Source: Pyrocephalus nanus (taxonomy: Eukaryota > Chordata > Aves > Passeriformes > Tyrannidae). From it: a stretch of 64,000 bases of DNA. The stretch lies in the NCBI GenBank assembly GCA_038380795.1, contig CM076267.1:38502232-38566231 (forward strand), given 5' to 3'. The notes under the pieces are model-generated. The model was given only the letters and a program-made list of their open reading frames with translations. It was not told where the DNA came from and searched no databases. The position numbers and the translations under genes are program-made. Positions 48,167 through 62,045 of this stretch are shown here, piece after piece (within the stretch, counting starts at the first letter, position 1; the number at the start of each line of letters is the position of its first letter).

Positions 48167-50763
48167 CTATATATCAGAAATACCAAGGTCTAGACTTCAA
48201 GAAAAATCTCAACAATTTTAGCAGCCTAATTCGCAGCACAGTTTGTTCCACAGAATGTTCAGGGAAGCCCAGATGTCAAATTAATCATTAAAAAACCTTT
48301 CATGTTAATATTCAATTTACTAGAAGGTAATTTTTATTACTTTCAGCTGCATCTTTATGGTCGGGCTAGTATAAAGCCCTCAGATACGAAAAAAATCCCA
48401 AGGAACGAAAATTAGTTGTATTTTACAGGTTTTTTTAAACTGATACTTTAGGCCCAAGAAACTTGTGAAATATGACTGGCCTACAGTAAACTAATCAGAT
48501 TTTATTTGCTTTTTCCTATTTAAGACATGGTGTGTATATATAATCACTAATATAAGACTAATTTACCCATCTAATCCTAAATTTAAACTTTTACTAGATA
48601 ATATTTAATCTGTGTACAACATTTGACTAAAATGTCAGGTTTTCAGTTTTTGAGAACACAAAGTCAAAAGTATAAACATTTCAAGGAATGTCTATGGAAA
48701 GTCTTAATTTATGTATAATTTGTCATTCAGCATCTGAAAAAAGATTCATATTCACTTTTTTATTGTTATTCTTGCTCAGGCTTTCTGAAAAGCCAGATGA
48801 AAATGTTCTTTTTTCATAATGCATCAGAATGTGCTGAGTTAATATCTGTTCTAAAATGTCAGTATGAAATTGCTGACACAAAACTGGTTCATTTTATATA
48901 ATATCAAGTGTATCTCAAAAGTAATTTTCACAACACCCTCCTTTCTTTTATAAATCAAAAGCAGTTCTTTGGCGTGTCCTTAAATGCTTTGTTCTCTGCT
49001 GATGAAGTACAGACTTCCTTGCTCACCTAAACTGAGGCAAAACCTGACTGATGCCAAAAAATCACAGCATGCATTGACAAAGGCTCAGCTAATTTGAAGG
49101 AATCCAAAGATTGTTCAGCCATGATGAAATTTTTAAAAATAGTTAGTCTATCACACATATTTGGACAGAGAGCAGTAGTAACATTTTACTTGAATACCTT
49201 CATTCAAATGCATATTATTTCCAATACAAAGCAGGGAAACTGGGACAGTTGTTCCCCATAACTTTTGCAGGCATTTTGCATAATTTACATTAAATTAAAG
49301 TTGGAGAGTGGGCAGATCTGGATCAGAGTTTGAATAGCTTACAGTCAGATACAAGAGGAAAGGGGAGTTAAATGTAACAGAAGTTGCATTTTGGGTAGTT
49401 TGGAGGCCAGTAGTTCTACAGTTTGGAACTTATATTCAGAGAAGCAGAGTAGGGCAAATGAATGTCCAGTGAAAGTTGCTCTGAAGAAATTTTACTTTGT
49501 GTTTTATTTACTTTGAGTAGAACATCAGCGTTAAGCATGTGATTGCTATTTAACTCACTAAATAATTTTTTTTTTTTTGCTCTAAACTTTATGACAGTCA
49601 ATGACAGTCACACATCTGAAGGAAAAGAGAAATGTCATCAAAAACCTTACTCTGGTTCAAAGAAAACGGGGAATCTGTTGGAGCTGAGATAAAAATGGAG
49701 ATTGAAAAGGTTTACAACCACTGTGCAAAAGGTGGAAAAAACCTGAAAAAACCCCAAGTAATTACGAAATCTATTCTAGAATTATAGACCATGTAGATTA
49801 ACCAGACCTGATTAGATCCTGCTCTATGGATAAGATTTAGTTGCAAATTTATGGGTAAAGGGAGAACTTGTTCTCATTCAGGCAAGTAGGTTTGTAACAG
49901 AGGTAAGGGACAACAGAGTTGTACTTCCTTTGATCTGAAGATGCTAATTTAGATGGCTTAGATTTAAATTTAAATTTAGATTTAGTGACTAACCACACGG
50001 GGATTTTTCATCTCCCTTTACCCCCTGATGAGATGACTGAGCCTTGACTCAGGCACAGCAAAAAGAGTAAAAACCAGACTGTACCACAGGGTATTTCAGA
50101 GTAGAACTCAAGCTTAAAGGAACCAGCAAACAGATAATATTCACTTAGAGGAAAAGTTAGAAAAGCAGATTAAGTTTGTGGCTGAAAAATGACCACGTGT
50201 TCATATTTAAAGAAATGAAATGACCTTTGTCCTACTTATATCTGTGCCTATCATATTCTACACAATAGAATCTTTATGCCTGAATGCTGTTTTTTTCCCT
50301 TTCCAAAACACCCCAGTCCCTTCAAACAGAAAGACATGCCAGAAGTAAATAATGTGATGCTGAAAAAGATTCTGCTTTAATTTTTGTGCTCTTAAGAGGA
50401 AGAAGGAACATGTAATGTGTGTGAAGATGTCATTAATTGTCAATTGTTGCCTGATAAAGCAAAAACTGCATGTGGTATTCCAAGCTGAGTTACCCTAGTT
50501 AGTCTTGACTTATTCTAGTCACTAGAAAATAAAACATTTATGTCAAATATTAAATATTGTTAATTACTTATGGTAGATATAGGAAAAGGAGAGGATTTAT
50601 ACATTGTTCCTTTTTATTGGATGTCACTATTTAACTTTTCTGCATTACTAAAACTCTGTGTTGGATTAATCTGAAATCAGGCAGATGTAGAGAGGAATCA
50701 GAGTAATTTTAGTGTAAAAGTAAGGTTTCCTGACATAGAAAGAGCTCCTGGTTTATGGAAGAG

Positions 50764-50780
50764 AATAAAATAAATAAATA
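50764..50780. repeat. (AAAT)n microsatellite
   Basis: Four AAAT-type units in a row. Confidence 0.8.
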
Positions 50781-53700
50781 CATGGCTCTGACACAGAAAA
50801 GGTTAATATTCATGGACTTAGTCTATACTTTTGAGGTGCAATGGAATTTATGATAAGCTCATCAACTCAGTAATAGAGTGTTTAGGTGTATCATTTTGGG
50901 AGAAGCAACAGGAGAAAAATGTGACCTCGGCAATACTCCTTTGCTGTTCCTCAGTTGTCGGAACAGCAGAGCAATTTATTCCAGCTGTCTTCTACGTTCA
51001 GCACACGCTCCATCACAAACCTGGCCACATCTGTTGGCTGACACACAGGGATGTCGTGCCAGCCTGAAAAATGTCAGCTCTTTTTGTGCAGGTATGTGGA
51101 ACATGTGGCCCTTTCTGCTGTGCCTGTAGCCACAGCCCAGAGGGCTCAGCTAAATGGACTATATTTCCTGCTGCTTGTGTGCAGGGGTGCCTGTGACTCG
51201 AAGGAGTAATCCTTCACCAAATCTTTCTTGCCAAATATCTTGGTGTCTTTTCGTGTCTTTAAATGCTGCAATTTGGGCAACCACACTGTCATTTTCCTTC
51301 CCTAATTCAAAAGAGAAATTACTTTTGAAACTGTAAAATTATATTTGGAAACAGAAAAGGTTCTCTGTAGCAGCCAGGTAAGGTTGTCATACCCTTGCTT
51401 AGAGTGAGAGAAGAGCTATTCTACAGGTTGTGACTGAATTTCTATTCCTATTGCCAGTGATTTTAGCTTCTGAAACATCATCTTTTTCAGGAAAATACTT
51501 CATTTGCTGAATCAGTTTGTACTGCTCTATGTCTATATTGAATATTGTCCAAACAGTCAACATTATTATATACATGTGTTTAACTGAAAAATGGAGGCTA
51601 TCACATTGAAAAGGGAAAAAAAATACACTAATTTCTTCTTGTCAAATCAGTGAATTAATTACAATAATATTTTCTTTTAGTTCGCTAAACAATGAAGGAG
51701 TCATCACGAAGTACCTTTGGATTTTTTTCATCTACCTTTTGTGCCTGCATCTGATCTTTAGAAGCAAATAATGGTGTATAAATATCAGATGGGGAAAAAA
51801 AAGTAATCTTAACATCATGTATGTGAAGTATATTGAATGAGTCAAGGGTTTAAATTGCAGGTGAAGTAGTTGCATTTCCAACTCTCATTTAGTTGTTTTT
51901 GCATATACATTTTAGTGTAGTTTTTGATTATAACATCACATATTTGATTGCTATTTCATTCTGTTTAGAGGATTGAGCTCGCTCATTAAAAAAGCAATTT
52001 CCCATGGTGACTTGTACTTTTATTACTGTGATCTTGTCAGAAGCTACATAAAATACAGAATTATTAAGTTGTTTGGGGACTGCCTCCCACGAAGTCAGTG
52101 GAATTCAGAAGTACTCCCAAGCTTCCACAAATGAACTAAACAGTGCAACCTCGGAGCACAAACTGTCTCAGGTGGTGAAGGGTTTTTTTCAAAGCAGAGA
52201 TTTGCATTTTCAAAGTATGGCTTTCAGCTGCACTGGGCTTAGCAGTGGCTCACCTGCAGTTCTGCCCGTTGATTTTGATGATCTTAAAGATCATTTAGTC
52301 TTTTCTTGACTAAATGGTTCTGAGAAATGCTCGTGCCCTAACTGGATACCAGCCACAAATGCTGCACATCCAGTGTCAGGGAGTTATGCATTATCTTTCA
52401 GGGCAGCATTGTATTGCCATGACTGACACCATCCTTTCTGGGCTTTATCCAGGAGAAAGATAATTTTCTGCTTCATTCATTTGATCCCATAGAGCTGCTG
52501 CCAGGGGTGAGGCAGGTGCAAAAGAGCAAATTGCATTTTTTCCTTATGGGTGTCACAAAACACAGAAGGATGCAGGAGACCAGTGGGTGGGGTAGGGTGA
52601 AGTGTGCCATGTGAATAAAAGTTTTGCCCTGCAATGCAGGGAGGACAAGTAGGCTAGCTCCAGCAACATGAGTTACAGCATTTCTCACCTGTTGAAGTTT
52701 GATTCTGAAACTGTGATAAGACAGGCAGCCTTTATACATCTCACCAAAAGAGAAAGGATGCTTGAGCAGCTGTCTATTACAGGAACAGAGTATGAAACAT
52801 CACCAGCAGTTTTTTACACACCAACCAAGAGGGGGTTGAGCCAGGGGGGGTTTTTGCATGAATTTCTGCAAAAGCATAACAGAAAATTACATTCCCTGAT
52901 TACACAGACCAGTTTTGACACCTGTCTTCAGGTGGATTATGCTGATTTCTGCAGGCAGTAGCCCAAATAACATTGACATGTCTTTCTAAGGCAGATAGAT
53001 GATATTTGCAGTGCAGGACTTGTGCTTCCTCAGACAACGCAAATGTTCGCAGTGGTGGCTCTGCTATTTGCATTTTAAATGTTGGTGAGAGCTGGGTTCT
53101 GCCAGCTGATTAATACTGACTGGGCCTTTCCTCTCAAACATTTCTGCTGTGTTTCTCTTGAATGTGTGGCTAAGTCACACAGTAAGGGAAGAGTCCTTCC
53201 TTGTGACTTCACACTCCTGAGGACACACAAGAGTGTCTTCAACTGCACAAATGCAATGTCTTAAATAGATTTCTGAAGTGTGAGTGCTCAGTTTACATAT
53301 TGAAAACCACATAGGAATGGATTTTCTGCCACCTACCAAATTTCCTGGGCACAGAAAAGCAGCCAGGTGAGGTGACCATGAAGGATCTCTGGTCTTTAAG
53401 GCAGACTGGTCATTCTGTACATCATAAGGTGTACACAGCTATCCAGCCAAAACATCCACTGAGTGTACAACAAACTTCAGTAGTTTGGCTTTATGTTCCA
53501 TTTTAATACCCAACACGTGCCCAAGATGTTTTTGGTGAAAATATCAACTCCACCTATGAAAATATGAACTCTTAGGAGCAGATTTGGTGTGGAGCAAAAA
53601 TTTAAGGCAAAACCCAGTAAAAATTCAGTTTTAAGCTCCTTTTTTCTTTCTCAGTTTAAATGTAGCTTTACAAAAGGAAGTACAGCAACTCTCTTAAATC

Positions 53701-56700
53701 AACTAATACTCCCTTTCGACAGCAAAGGGTTAATCATGCATCTGCACGTTCCAGGGTTTTTCTCAGTCTGACTTTGAACATATTAGAGTGGGAGGAATTT
53801 CTATGCCTTCAGAGAATCACAGGTTTGGCGCAGTAAATCATACACTAGGTCAAAATTAAATTGTGCTGTAGTAACTTAACTGCTTAAAAAAATAATTACA
53901 GTTTTAGTAGATGAAGAGATGTGAAATAAATTAGCTAATTACATTCCCACTTACCTCTGTGCTAAACATGATACATCACAATGAATTTATGTATGCTTAT
54001 TGTGGGCACAGTACACCTCTACAGAATACATTCAATTGTTTTGCAATCTATTTGATATTGTTCCTTTTTTAAATTCTGCCTCCAGTCTAACTTGTCTGGA
54101 TTATAAAAATCACAAGGACAAGGCATACTAACAGCTAGGACTAAACTAGAATATGTGTGTGGAGTTAAGAGTGAATATTCAGAAACAAAACCAGTTAATA
54201 TTATGGCTCCATTAACCACTTCATGCATTATCTCAAACTGGATTGTAAACAGCACCTTAGCAATGAGGTGCAAAAATGATACTAACTGGGAAAATCTGGT
54301 CTGCCCTAGAGAGAAACACGCTGTAAATCTAAAGCATAGGAATATGAGCACAAAATCACAGGTAGTTTGTGATGATAGCTCCTTAAGTGGCATAGTGGTA
54401 CATAAATTTTTAAATGACTGCATTCTGAATGTGGAATGCAGTGAAATGATCAGTCATAAGGTTTTGCAGGGTGCAAATATTGTTATCATCTGATCCCTTA
54501 GAAATCAGACAGCATGGCTGATGAGTCCTAGGAGGGGCTCTCCCTCCCTCTCATGGACTTTGGTAATTTCTCAAGACAGTTTTCAAAGTTGGAGAGGTTT
54601 GAAAGCAAGCCCATCTTTCAGAATCTCGTGAAATATCCATTTCTGTACCCCAGTGACATGGTGTTTCCTCTCATGTCTCTATGACACCACCTACAAAGAG
54701 TTCTTTGCTCACTGCTCTTGGTAGTGAAGAGCAGGTTTTGTTAGGACTTACTTTAATTTCACTGATTAGTTCACAGAATGTTGATATAAATAATGTGACA
54801 ACTTCTTACACATGGTTTAAGTGGTTGAATGGATGGATTCCCTTCCTTTCTTCTAGTGGTTATAGAATTTGCATTCATCTGAAGTGCTTGAATGGAGTTC
54901 AAAGCACAGTCATCTCACAACTTGGGGGTAGTACTACATTGTGAGAAACAGAGATATATTAAGTTCTACAGTTACACTGAGAGAAACTTTTTAAAGCAAA
55001 CTTAACATTTCCACTTGTCATTTTTTCCAGTGATATGAAATAGCATACTGCATCTCTGCAAAGTCCTGCCAGAAAGAGAGAGCTGGATTTCTGCAGTGCT
55101 GTGGGATTTCACCGCATGCTGTGTCCATCCCATTGAAAGAGCAGTGGGATCATGTACCACATTTTGCTTCAAACCAACATAAAAATTTAAGCAAGCAAGA
55201 AGGGAATTTAATTTTCAGGAGGCTGGTGTGCATTGTGGAATATGCTTGGGTCACCATGTTTGTTTCCACACAGTGTCTAAACAAAGTTTTATTTTGCAAA
55301 GCCCTGTGATACAGCTGTTTCTCATTTTCATCTCGCAGATGCTATCTTGCTTACAGGGCAGCTTAGTTAAAAAAGCTGTGTTGACTCATAAGACCAAGAT
55401 GTACAGTATTCGGGTTTGATTGAGAAGTCCATCACCCCTTTATCATCCACAGGGCAAAAAGCTTGAAGTCAAACCATATTCTTCCAGGAGCAGAAGACTC
55501 TAGCTCCAGAAGCAGTGTCAAAGCTCCCTTTCTCTCTGAAGCATAGTGGACTGTTAAAAGGCTAAAAAATGTGCTTATTCATCTTATTATTGTGGAAAGC
55601 GCTGGTGACTCACTGCATGGGCGAGAGGAGGTGGTTTAGTTTAGTTATTACTGTTTGTCATTGAGTTTTTTGTTAAGATGGAAACAAAACAGAAGTAATA
55701 GGGAAGATTTTCTAAGCGTACGTGACTGTGCCCTTCGAGTTAAGGAGCAGGGGAGCATTTACAGGCACATCCCTGAACCAGCCACTTCTTAACACTGAAT
55801 AAATGTGCCTGAGACAAGAAGAAAGGGAACTAAAAAAGAAAGAAGACTAAATCCTGCTCTTCCCCCATCCCCCCCAGAGCCAAGACTCGGAGCAATGGAA
55901 TTTCCCTGGTGGGGAAACAAAGACATAATATCTAATTGCTGGGACATGAGGACTCAGAGGGAGAGCAGGCGGTGGCCAGGAGCGCGGAAGAGCTCTGACC
56001 CCAACAGTCAGGAAGAGAGAAAAAGAATCCCAGTTCTGAGGACGTACAAAAAAAGTTCAAGAACCCAAGCAGAGCCAAAGGAAGGCTCAGGAGTATTGAG
56101 GCAGGGAACACAGACAAGTGGTTTTTAGTCTGTTTTTTAGAGGTTTGTCCATCTGAACGTGCACACGGATATTCTCCAACTGACTAATGGCTGACAGAAA
56201 TTATTAGTCTTGTTTCCTTTTGTCTTCCCCCAGTATGTGCTCCTGTAAATGCTGAGATCTGAAAGCAGATTTGCTCAAACTTCCAGGGAATGGGGAGAAC
56301 AAGCCTGGGTAATGCAAACCTCTGCCAGGGCATGGAATTCTAATGACCGTAACAAAGAGGGAACTCCTTTCCCTTAGTACACACTACAGGAAAAGCAGGA
56401 GCTGAAATCTGTCATTAAGTAAGCACTTGGCTGTTGTAGTGGCTTCTATACATAGCAGACTCACAAGTCCAGCCAGTGGGAACTCTGCATGGTTGTGAAA
56501 GAAGACAGAGTTTGTAATAGAAGATAAGAAAATGGACTATTCTCAGTAAGGAACTCACTGCAACTCAGCTTTTCCTGCTATTCCGAAACCTGATTTCTCC
56601 TGAAACTTGAGAGCTATTGATTCAAGTCAATAATCTTTAAATCACTTGCCAGTTCCTTCCTGGAGAGAGCAAGCCTCATGCTATCAGCATTTACACTCCA

Positions 56701-58729
56701 TGTCTCTCAGTCCAAGTTCTTTTTCTCCTTGGTAAATGTCCCCCGTGAACATGGCTCGGATGAAAATTCTCTTTTTCTCCTCTGAATGCCCCAATATGTA
56801 GAATTCAGCCTTTGAAGGAAAAAATGAAAGTTCTCACCTTTAGTTTTTAAAGGCTAGTGTACAATGTAACATGGAGAACACCAAATTCCAGAGAAAGCAG
56901 AGGACTAAAAGTAATCATAAAAGCAACAGTGTAAGTCTTCCAGAAATAATAATATTTGAGTTAAGAGGATGTCCTTGAGTTAGGAGGACATGCAAGGGTA
57001 CTGGTGGTGTAGAGAGTCAAACAAATCATACAAGTTTTTAATGAGGAAGTAATTATATGTTTTTTTCGCAGTGCTTTAGAAACACTAATTATGACTTGTT
57101 CCTAAATTTTCCAGGTGAATAAACAGAACTAGGAATAGATTGGACAGCTTGCTAACCTCCATGACGGAATCAGCAGCAAACTTAGAAGCAGGCATTTTGA
57201 AAATTTATTGATTATTACCCTGCCTAAAACCTCATTGAGTGTGGACAAGACTGAATATCTCTGTGCACATAAAATGGGACAAAGAAAAGCTACTTTAAAA
57301 TGTTTTTGGAAAGGTACTGACCACTTCAGATAAGAGTGAAAGCCTCCTGTATCTCTAGGGTTTTTTTAAATTTTCCCTTCACTCTCAATGTGCAAAAATT
57401 GTGTTGCACTCTATTTTATTGGGACAGAGGAGGTCTCTTTGATACATTTACACAACATTAGTCACTGCATCTGGGAGGTAAGCTGCCCTTGGCTTTCTGC
57501 ATCTGGCCCCAGTGTCAGGAGATAACGACAAATGCTTTCCCAGTGCCAGGATTCCACAAGCACAGGGTCCAGCCCTCCCCTCCTCTTACAATTCCTCTCT
57601 TCCTTGCAATCTCTTCAAAAGATCCTGTGCTTTGGAAGAGCCAAGTTAATTATTTTAAAGGTTCCAATAGTTTATTTTTCAGAAAGATTCTCAGACGTAT
57701 GAATCACCAGGAATAGCCGTAGTTCAGGAAAAACTTCTGGGAGTTGGATGTAGCTGCTAACACTTGGTCAGAATCAATTCTATGAGACCTGGAGGCAAAG
57801 GCAAAGGGAAAAAGCAAAGCTTTGCAGTGCCCTTTGAGCACTCAGGGAAGCCAAGGATGTGTTTTTAGGTCGGTTCAGTGCCACAAGATAAAAAAACCCA
57901 AACCCCAAACTACCAAAAGGTAAGGTTTTGACCCTGATTTCATTAATACCTTTGTATTAAAACAGCACTGACATGCACTTATGCTGAACTCTTCTTTGAA
58001 CAATAAGTGCTTTACTGAAAGGGGAAAAAAAGGTTTGGTTTTTATTTTATTTTGGTGCATTTTTCCCTCTCTACTTTGAGTGATTTTCTCAAGGTTTTAC
58101 AGTGGTTCAAACTAAACCTTCACCTGAGTCCTACAAACCCTATGCCTCTAATAAAAGTGCAAGCAACAAAGAGTAGTTTAATATTGAGTAGAACCAGCAA
58201 AACTAGAACACAGAATGTCTGTGCCAGCAAAGTATGTTTCTGCACAGAACAGAGTATTCACAGGGTTTGTGGTAACACTATATGGAACCAATTATTGCCT
58301 GGCAAGGAAAATAAAAGTATAACATTTCTTGTGCGAAGATTTTTCCACATTCACTCCAACAGTGTGTGTCATTAGGTACATCTGTGACAAAAACATCACT
58401 TAAAGCAGGCTAGGAAAGAGAAACCTTGGCTCACTTACCCTATTACTTCATCTCTAGGGTTTGCCCTGGTGCACTTTTCCAGTAACACGAGATTTTGATA
58501 GGCTCTGTATTGTCTTATATAAAAGAAGTGACTATAAGAGCCATCTCCAGACACTCCATGACTTATCTAGTAATTTTATAATAATGTAGAGTCCATGTAA
58601 AATCAGTCACACTTGTTTATAGCAATTAATTAGCAAATTTCTTGGTTTAGGCTGTAAAGTGTGATCCATCATTGTCTTTGTGGGATAAAGATTCTGTGTT
58701 GAGAGTTGTCACTTGTGGTTTTATGATAA

Positions 58730-58759
58730 ATTATAAATTCATCATAATAAATTTATAAT
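58730..58759. repeat. AT-only 10-base inverted repeat
   Basis: ATTATAAATT at 58730-58739 pairs with AATTTATAAT at 58750-58759 across 10 bases. An AT-only stem in AT-rich DNA is likely to arise by chance. Confidence 0.7.
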
Positions 58760-61700
58760 GGTGTGGCTATATAAGTAAATTTATAGTTGTTTATGAAAAC
58801 TTCAATTGCAACTATAATGTGTTTGTAATCATTTCAACTGCTATAACATGTCGTATTTTTGCAAAGGTTTTAAAAGCAAATACAAGTCGACTTTTTTGTA
58901 TTTCAAAAAGCACAAAACTAATTTGACCTTAAAACCCCCCACCTGTGTCAATGTTTTCTCCTGAGGACTCTGCAGCAGCCAGAACCCTACTTTGATGGAA
59001 TACATTGTATACCTTTATTTTCTGTTGTATTTAATTCAGTAAGAAGGAAATACAGAATCAACTTCGAGAGAGGGACTAGTTATCGAATAATTAATCTCAG
59101 ATGTCATCCTCAAGAGGATTCTGTGAATCTTTAGTGAGAGGAGGAACTTGTGAAAAGAGTTTCAGACATCACTTTTCAGCTGACTTTGAGGCTTACTGTA
59201 GTAAGCTGTATAACAAGAAGTTCATAACAGTGTAATAAGAGCTGCTCCAATTAATCTGACTATGAAACTTCCTTGTCCCACAGTATTTGGGCCTGGATGT
59301 CAGATAAGGTATTTGCAATCCCTTTTGGGAAAAGAAAAACAAAATAAAAATCTGTTGGCCTTGAGTAAGGGTGAAATTAGGCATTTTGATTCCATACGCC
59401 TGTATAACTTTCTACCAGAACAAAAAGGAAAAAAAACCCAGAATACTTTTAATCCACTTTCAAGAACCCTTTCCCAGGATATTGCAAGGTCTCTTTAAAT
59501 AATTGAAGGAATCTTGAAAAAATGTTGTAGCTTTGGTGCACAGAAAGGTCTGATCATCCATTGCCCTTAACAGTCCACTTCAGAGCTCACAGGAGGCCAC
59601 CAGTCCCAGAGCAGACTGTGGGGAGTGTTTGTTATCGATGGGCATTGCATGTGTCACGTGCATTTCAAATCTTACTGAGTATCTGGTTCCCACCACCTTA
59701 GTTCTGGATTTAAAAGGCATTATGACGTATGGTTTTTGATAACTCCACGACAGGGTATGGTTTCCAGGAGTTTGGTATGCTTGTCACTTTTAACGCAGGT
59801 TTTCAGATGAAAATTAAATTTCATGGTAAAGAAAAAGAGAATGCTTTCAACTCGGAAAGGAATTTGCAAAATTAGTTTCTATTCTTCTATATTTCAAAGG
59901 AAAAAAGTGACATAGAAGATGAGAGAAGATTGGAGAGACAATGATCCACTGGTGCCTGAAAATCAGCTGGCAGGTAACTTGCATCGTGTTCTGCCTCTCC
60001 CCATGACACGTACTGCAGCAACTCTTGTCTTAATTCCAGAGCCTGAGCTAGTTTGTGTAATTTGTTCTTGGGTTTTTTTTGCCTGTTTATGTTGCTATGA
60101 ATCTCAAACTACCCTTTAAGCCACGATAACAGAAACAAGAAAATCCTCCCCCTGCCTTTTGCCTCCCTCTGTGTCTCCCTCACCAATTGCTAGATGAGGG
60201 ACAGTGAAGTAAAAAGTGGGCTAGACAAGCCATCTCTGCTATTAATAATAATGCTGGAAGGGGGAATAGGAGAAAAAGAAGAGAAAATAGTTGCTCTAGA
60301 AACTTCTGACTGCTGGATTAAGCCAATACGTGCTCCCTTCCAGAATTATGCAAAATGCCGCGTCTCGGAGATTTTGACCACTCAGATCTTAGAGGGGTCC
60401 AATTACACTAAAATATTCTGAAAGACTTCCTGTATTCCTTTGCTATGACATTTATTTATCTTCTGCTTATTGCAAGGATACTTGGAACCAGTTTTGTCAA
60501 ATGTGTGAATAAAAGCCCTCCCCACCTGTGTCATTAGGGCTGTGGGACCGGAGAGGAGGGAGTTAAGAGATCAAAGCAGCTGGGATCTATCAAGCAATCA
60601 GGGCCCTCTGCCAAGGGAAGAGAAGGAACTGGGGCTAAGACAATGGCTTTGATCCCAGGAAGAGAGGCCTTGGGGTCAGGAAGCATGAAGTAAGGCTAAA
60701 TCTGTTTGCTTTGGCCCTGTTTTTGAGTAGGCTCCTCACCCTTAGAGGTAAGGTTTTCCTTTTTAATTGATTCTATAACTTGCTATGTGTTTTTGCTGCA
60801 GTCTTGATTCCAGTTTACCTGTGTGCCAGAAAATGTGGTAATTGCCAAGAGAAGCTGTGATGGAAGGTGGTGTCTCTGTTATGGAGAATGATGTTATGTG
60901 GAGTGCTGGCCTATGTCAGGCTGAGCTAAAAGTTGGGGCTTAAGGATGTCTCTGTGGGCTGCAAGATGTTTGTAATGTCACCAGTTAGTGAAGCTAACTG
61001 GTTATAAGCCTCTAAGTCCTAGCCCTTTCCTTTGGATTCTGAAGGTTTAAATCCTTGTAGCCTCAATCTTCTTTCATTAAGCTCTTAAAACGTGGTGATT
61101 TTCTGCCTTTGTGTTTGAGCAACTTAGCTTGGTCAGCAGAACCTTTTTTTTGGTTGGCTTTCTCCTTTCTTTCTTCGTTTTGTTTCAGGATTTCATGGTT
61201 GGGGTTTCTTTGTGGCAAACTACTCGGTGGGACACCACCATCAGTTCCCTCCAGTGATGCAACTTTGGGTTCAGTACGTGGCACTTGTGTTTTAGGTAGA
61301 CAAATCTGCAGTAGGCAGGGTACAGGATTTTTTCATTCTTGTGTAGGATTCTGGCTCCTTGGTGTTATTGTTCATCTTGGTTCTTCCACAGCTGCAAGAA
61401 GCTGTAGGTGCTTAATGAGGCCTGAGCAATAACTCTCATGAAAGGTTGTCATTAAAAGTCTTCTGTGCTCTGTATATAACTCATTGCTGCTCAACCCCTT
61501 AACAATTTAAGAAGTAGATGTGCTGTAGGGGAAAATATCCAACTATGTTGTGATTTCAGTGAAGGGGTCTATCTTAATAGCATGATGAAGTCAGAGGATA
61601 AGCACTGTATTTCTTTCTTTGTTGTCTTTCACATTGTTAAAGGTGGGGTTTACTTTTGAAGAAACACCTCCAAATGTAATGTGTGTGATTTTAATACTTC

Positions 61701-62007
61701 TTTTATCTCTGCTTAAATATATTGAATAGCTAAAAATGCAAGCTTACTCTATAAGTATGATAACAAGCAATTTTTTTATTTTAATTCAATTATGTAACAC
61801 TTTCCCCTCACAAGTAATTCAAAACCCCCTTTTTTTTTTCTACTTTATCTCCAGAGTGTGTATTTCTAGTCTGTATCAATCCCACTATTCACTCTTTTTT
61901 TTTCTATTGGATAGTTTTCTTTTGGATAACTTGTAGAGCAAAAAAAAAAAAAAGGGTAGAAGGAATGTTGTTGAACAAGCTGGAAGAATGGAAGAATAAG
62001 TATCCTG

Positions 62008-62045
62008 AAGTAAGTAATAAATAATAAGTAAAAAAAATAAGTAAT
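62008..62045. repeat. Degenerate AAGT/AATA tetranucleotide tract
   Basis: Repeating 'aagtaataaataataagta' type words interrupted by an A8 run. It follows an A14 homopolymer at 61940-61953 by about 55 bases. Confidence 0.8.

Noticed and set aside
53813..53832. 'agaatcacaggtttgg' resembling the minus-strand CR1 3' end
   Set aside because: Only about a dozen bases match and the adjoining sequence does not continue into CR1.
56958..56992. Inverted ATGTCCT/AGGACAT words with repeated GAGTTA
   Set aside because: A 7-base stem is within chance for a 64 kb scan, and no structural RNA context surrounds it.
60480..61450. LTR-like sequence with TTTAAA, AATAAA and a word resembling a Leu-tRNA primer-binding site (TTGGTCAGCAGAA)
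   Set aside because: No TG...CA termini, no partner LTR in the window, no target-site duplication and no Gag/Pol traces. The primer-binding match is poor. It was left as an impression only.
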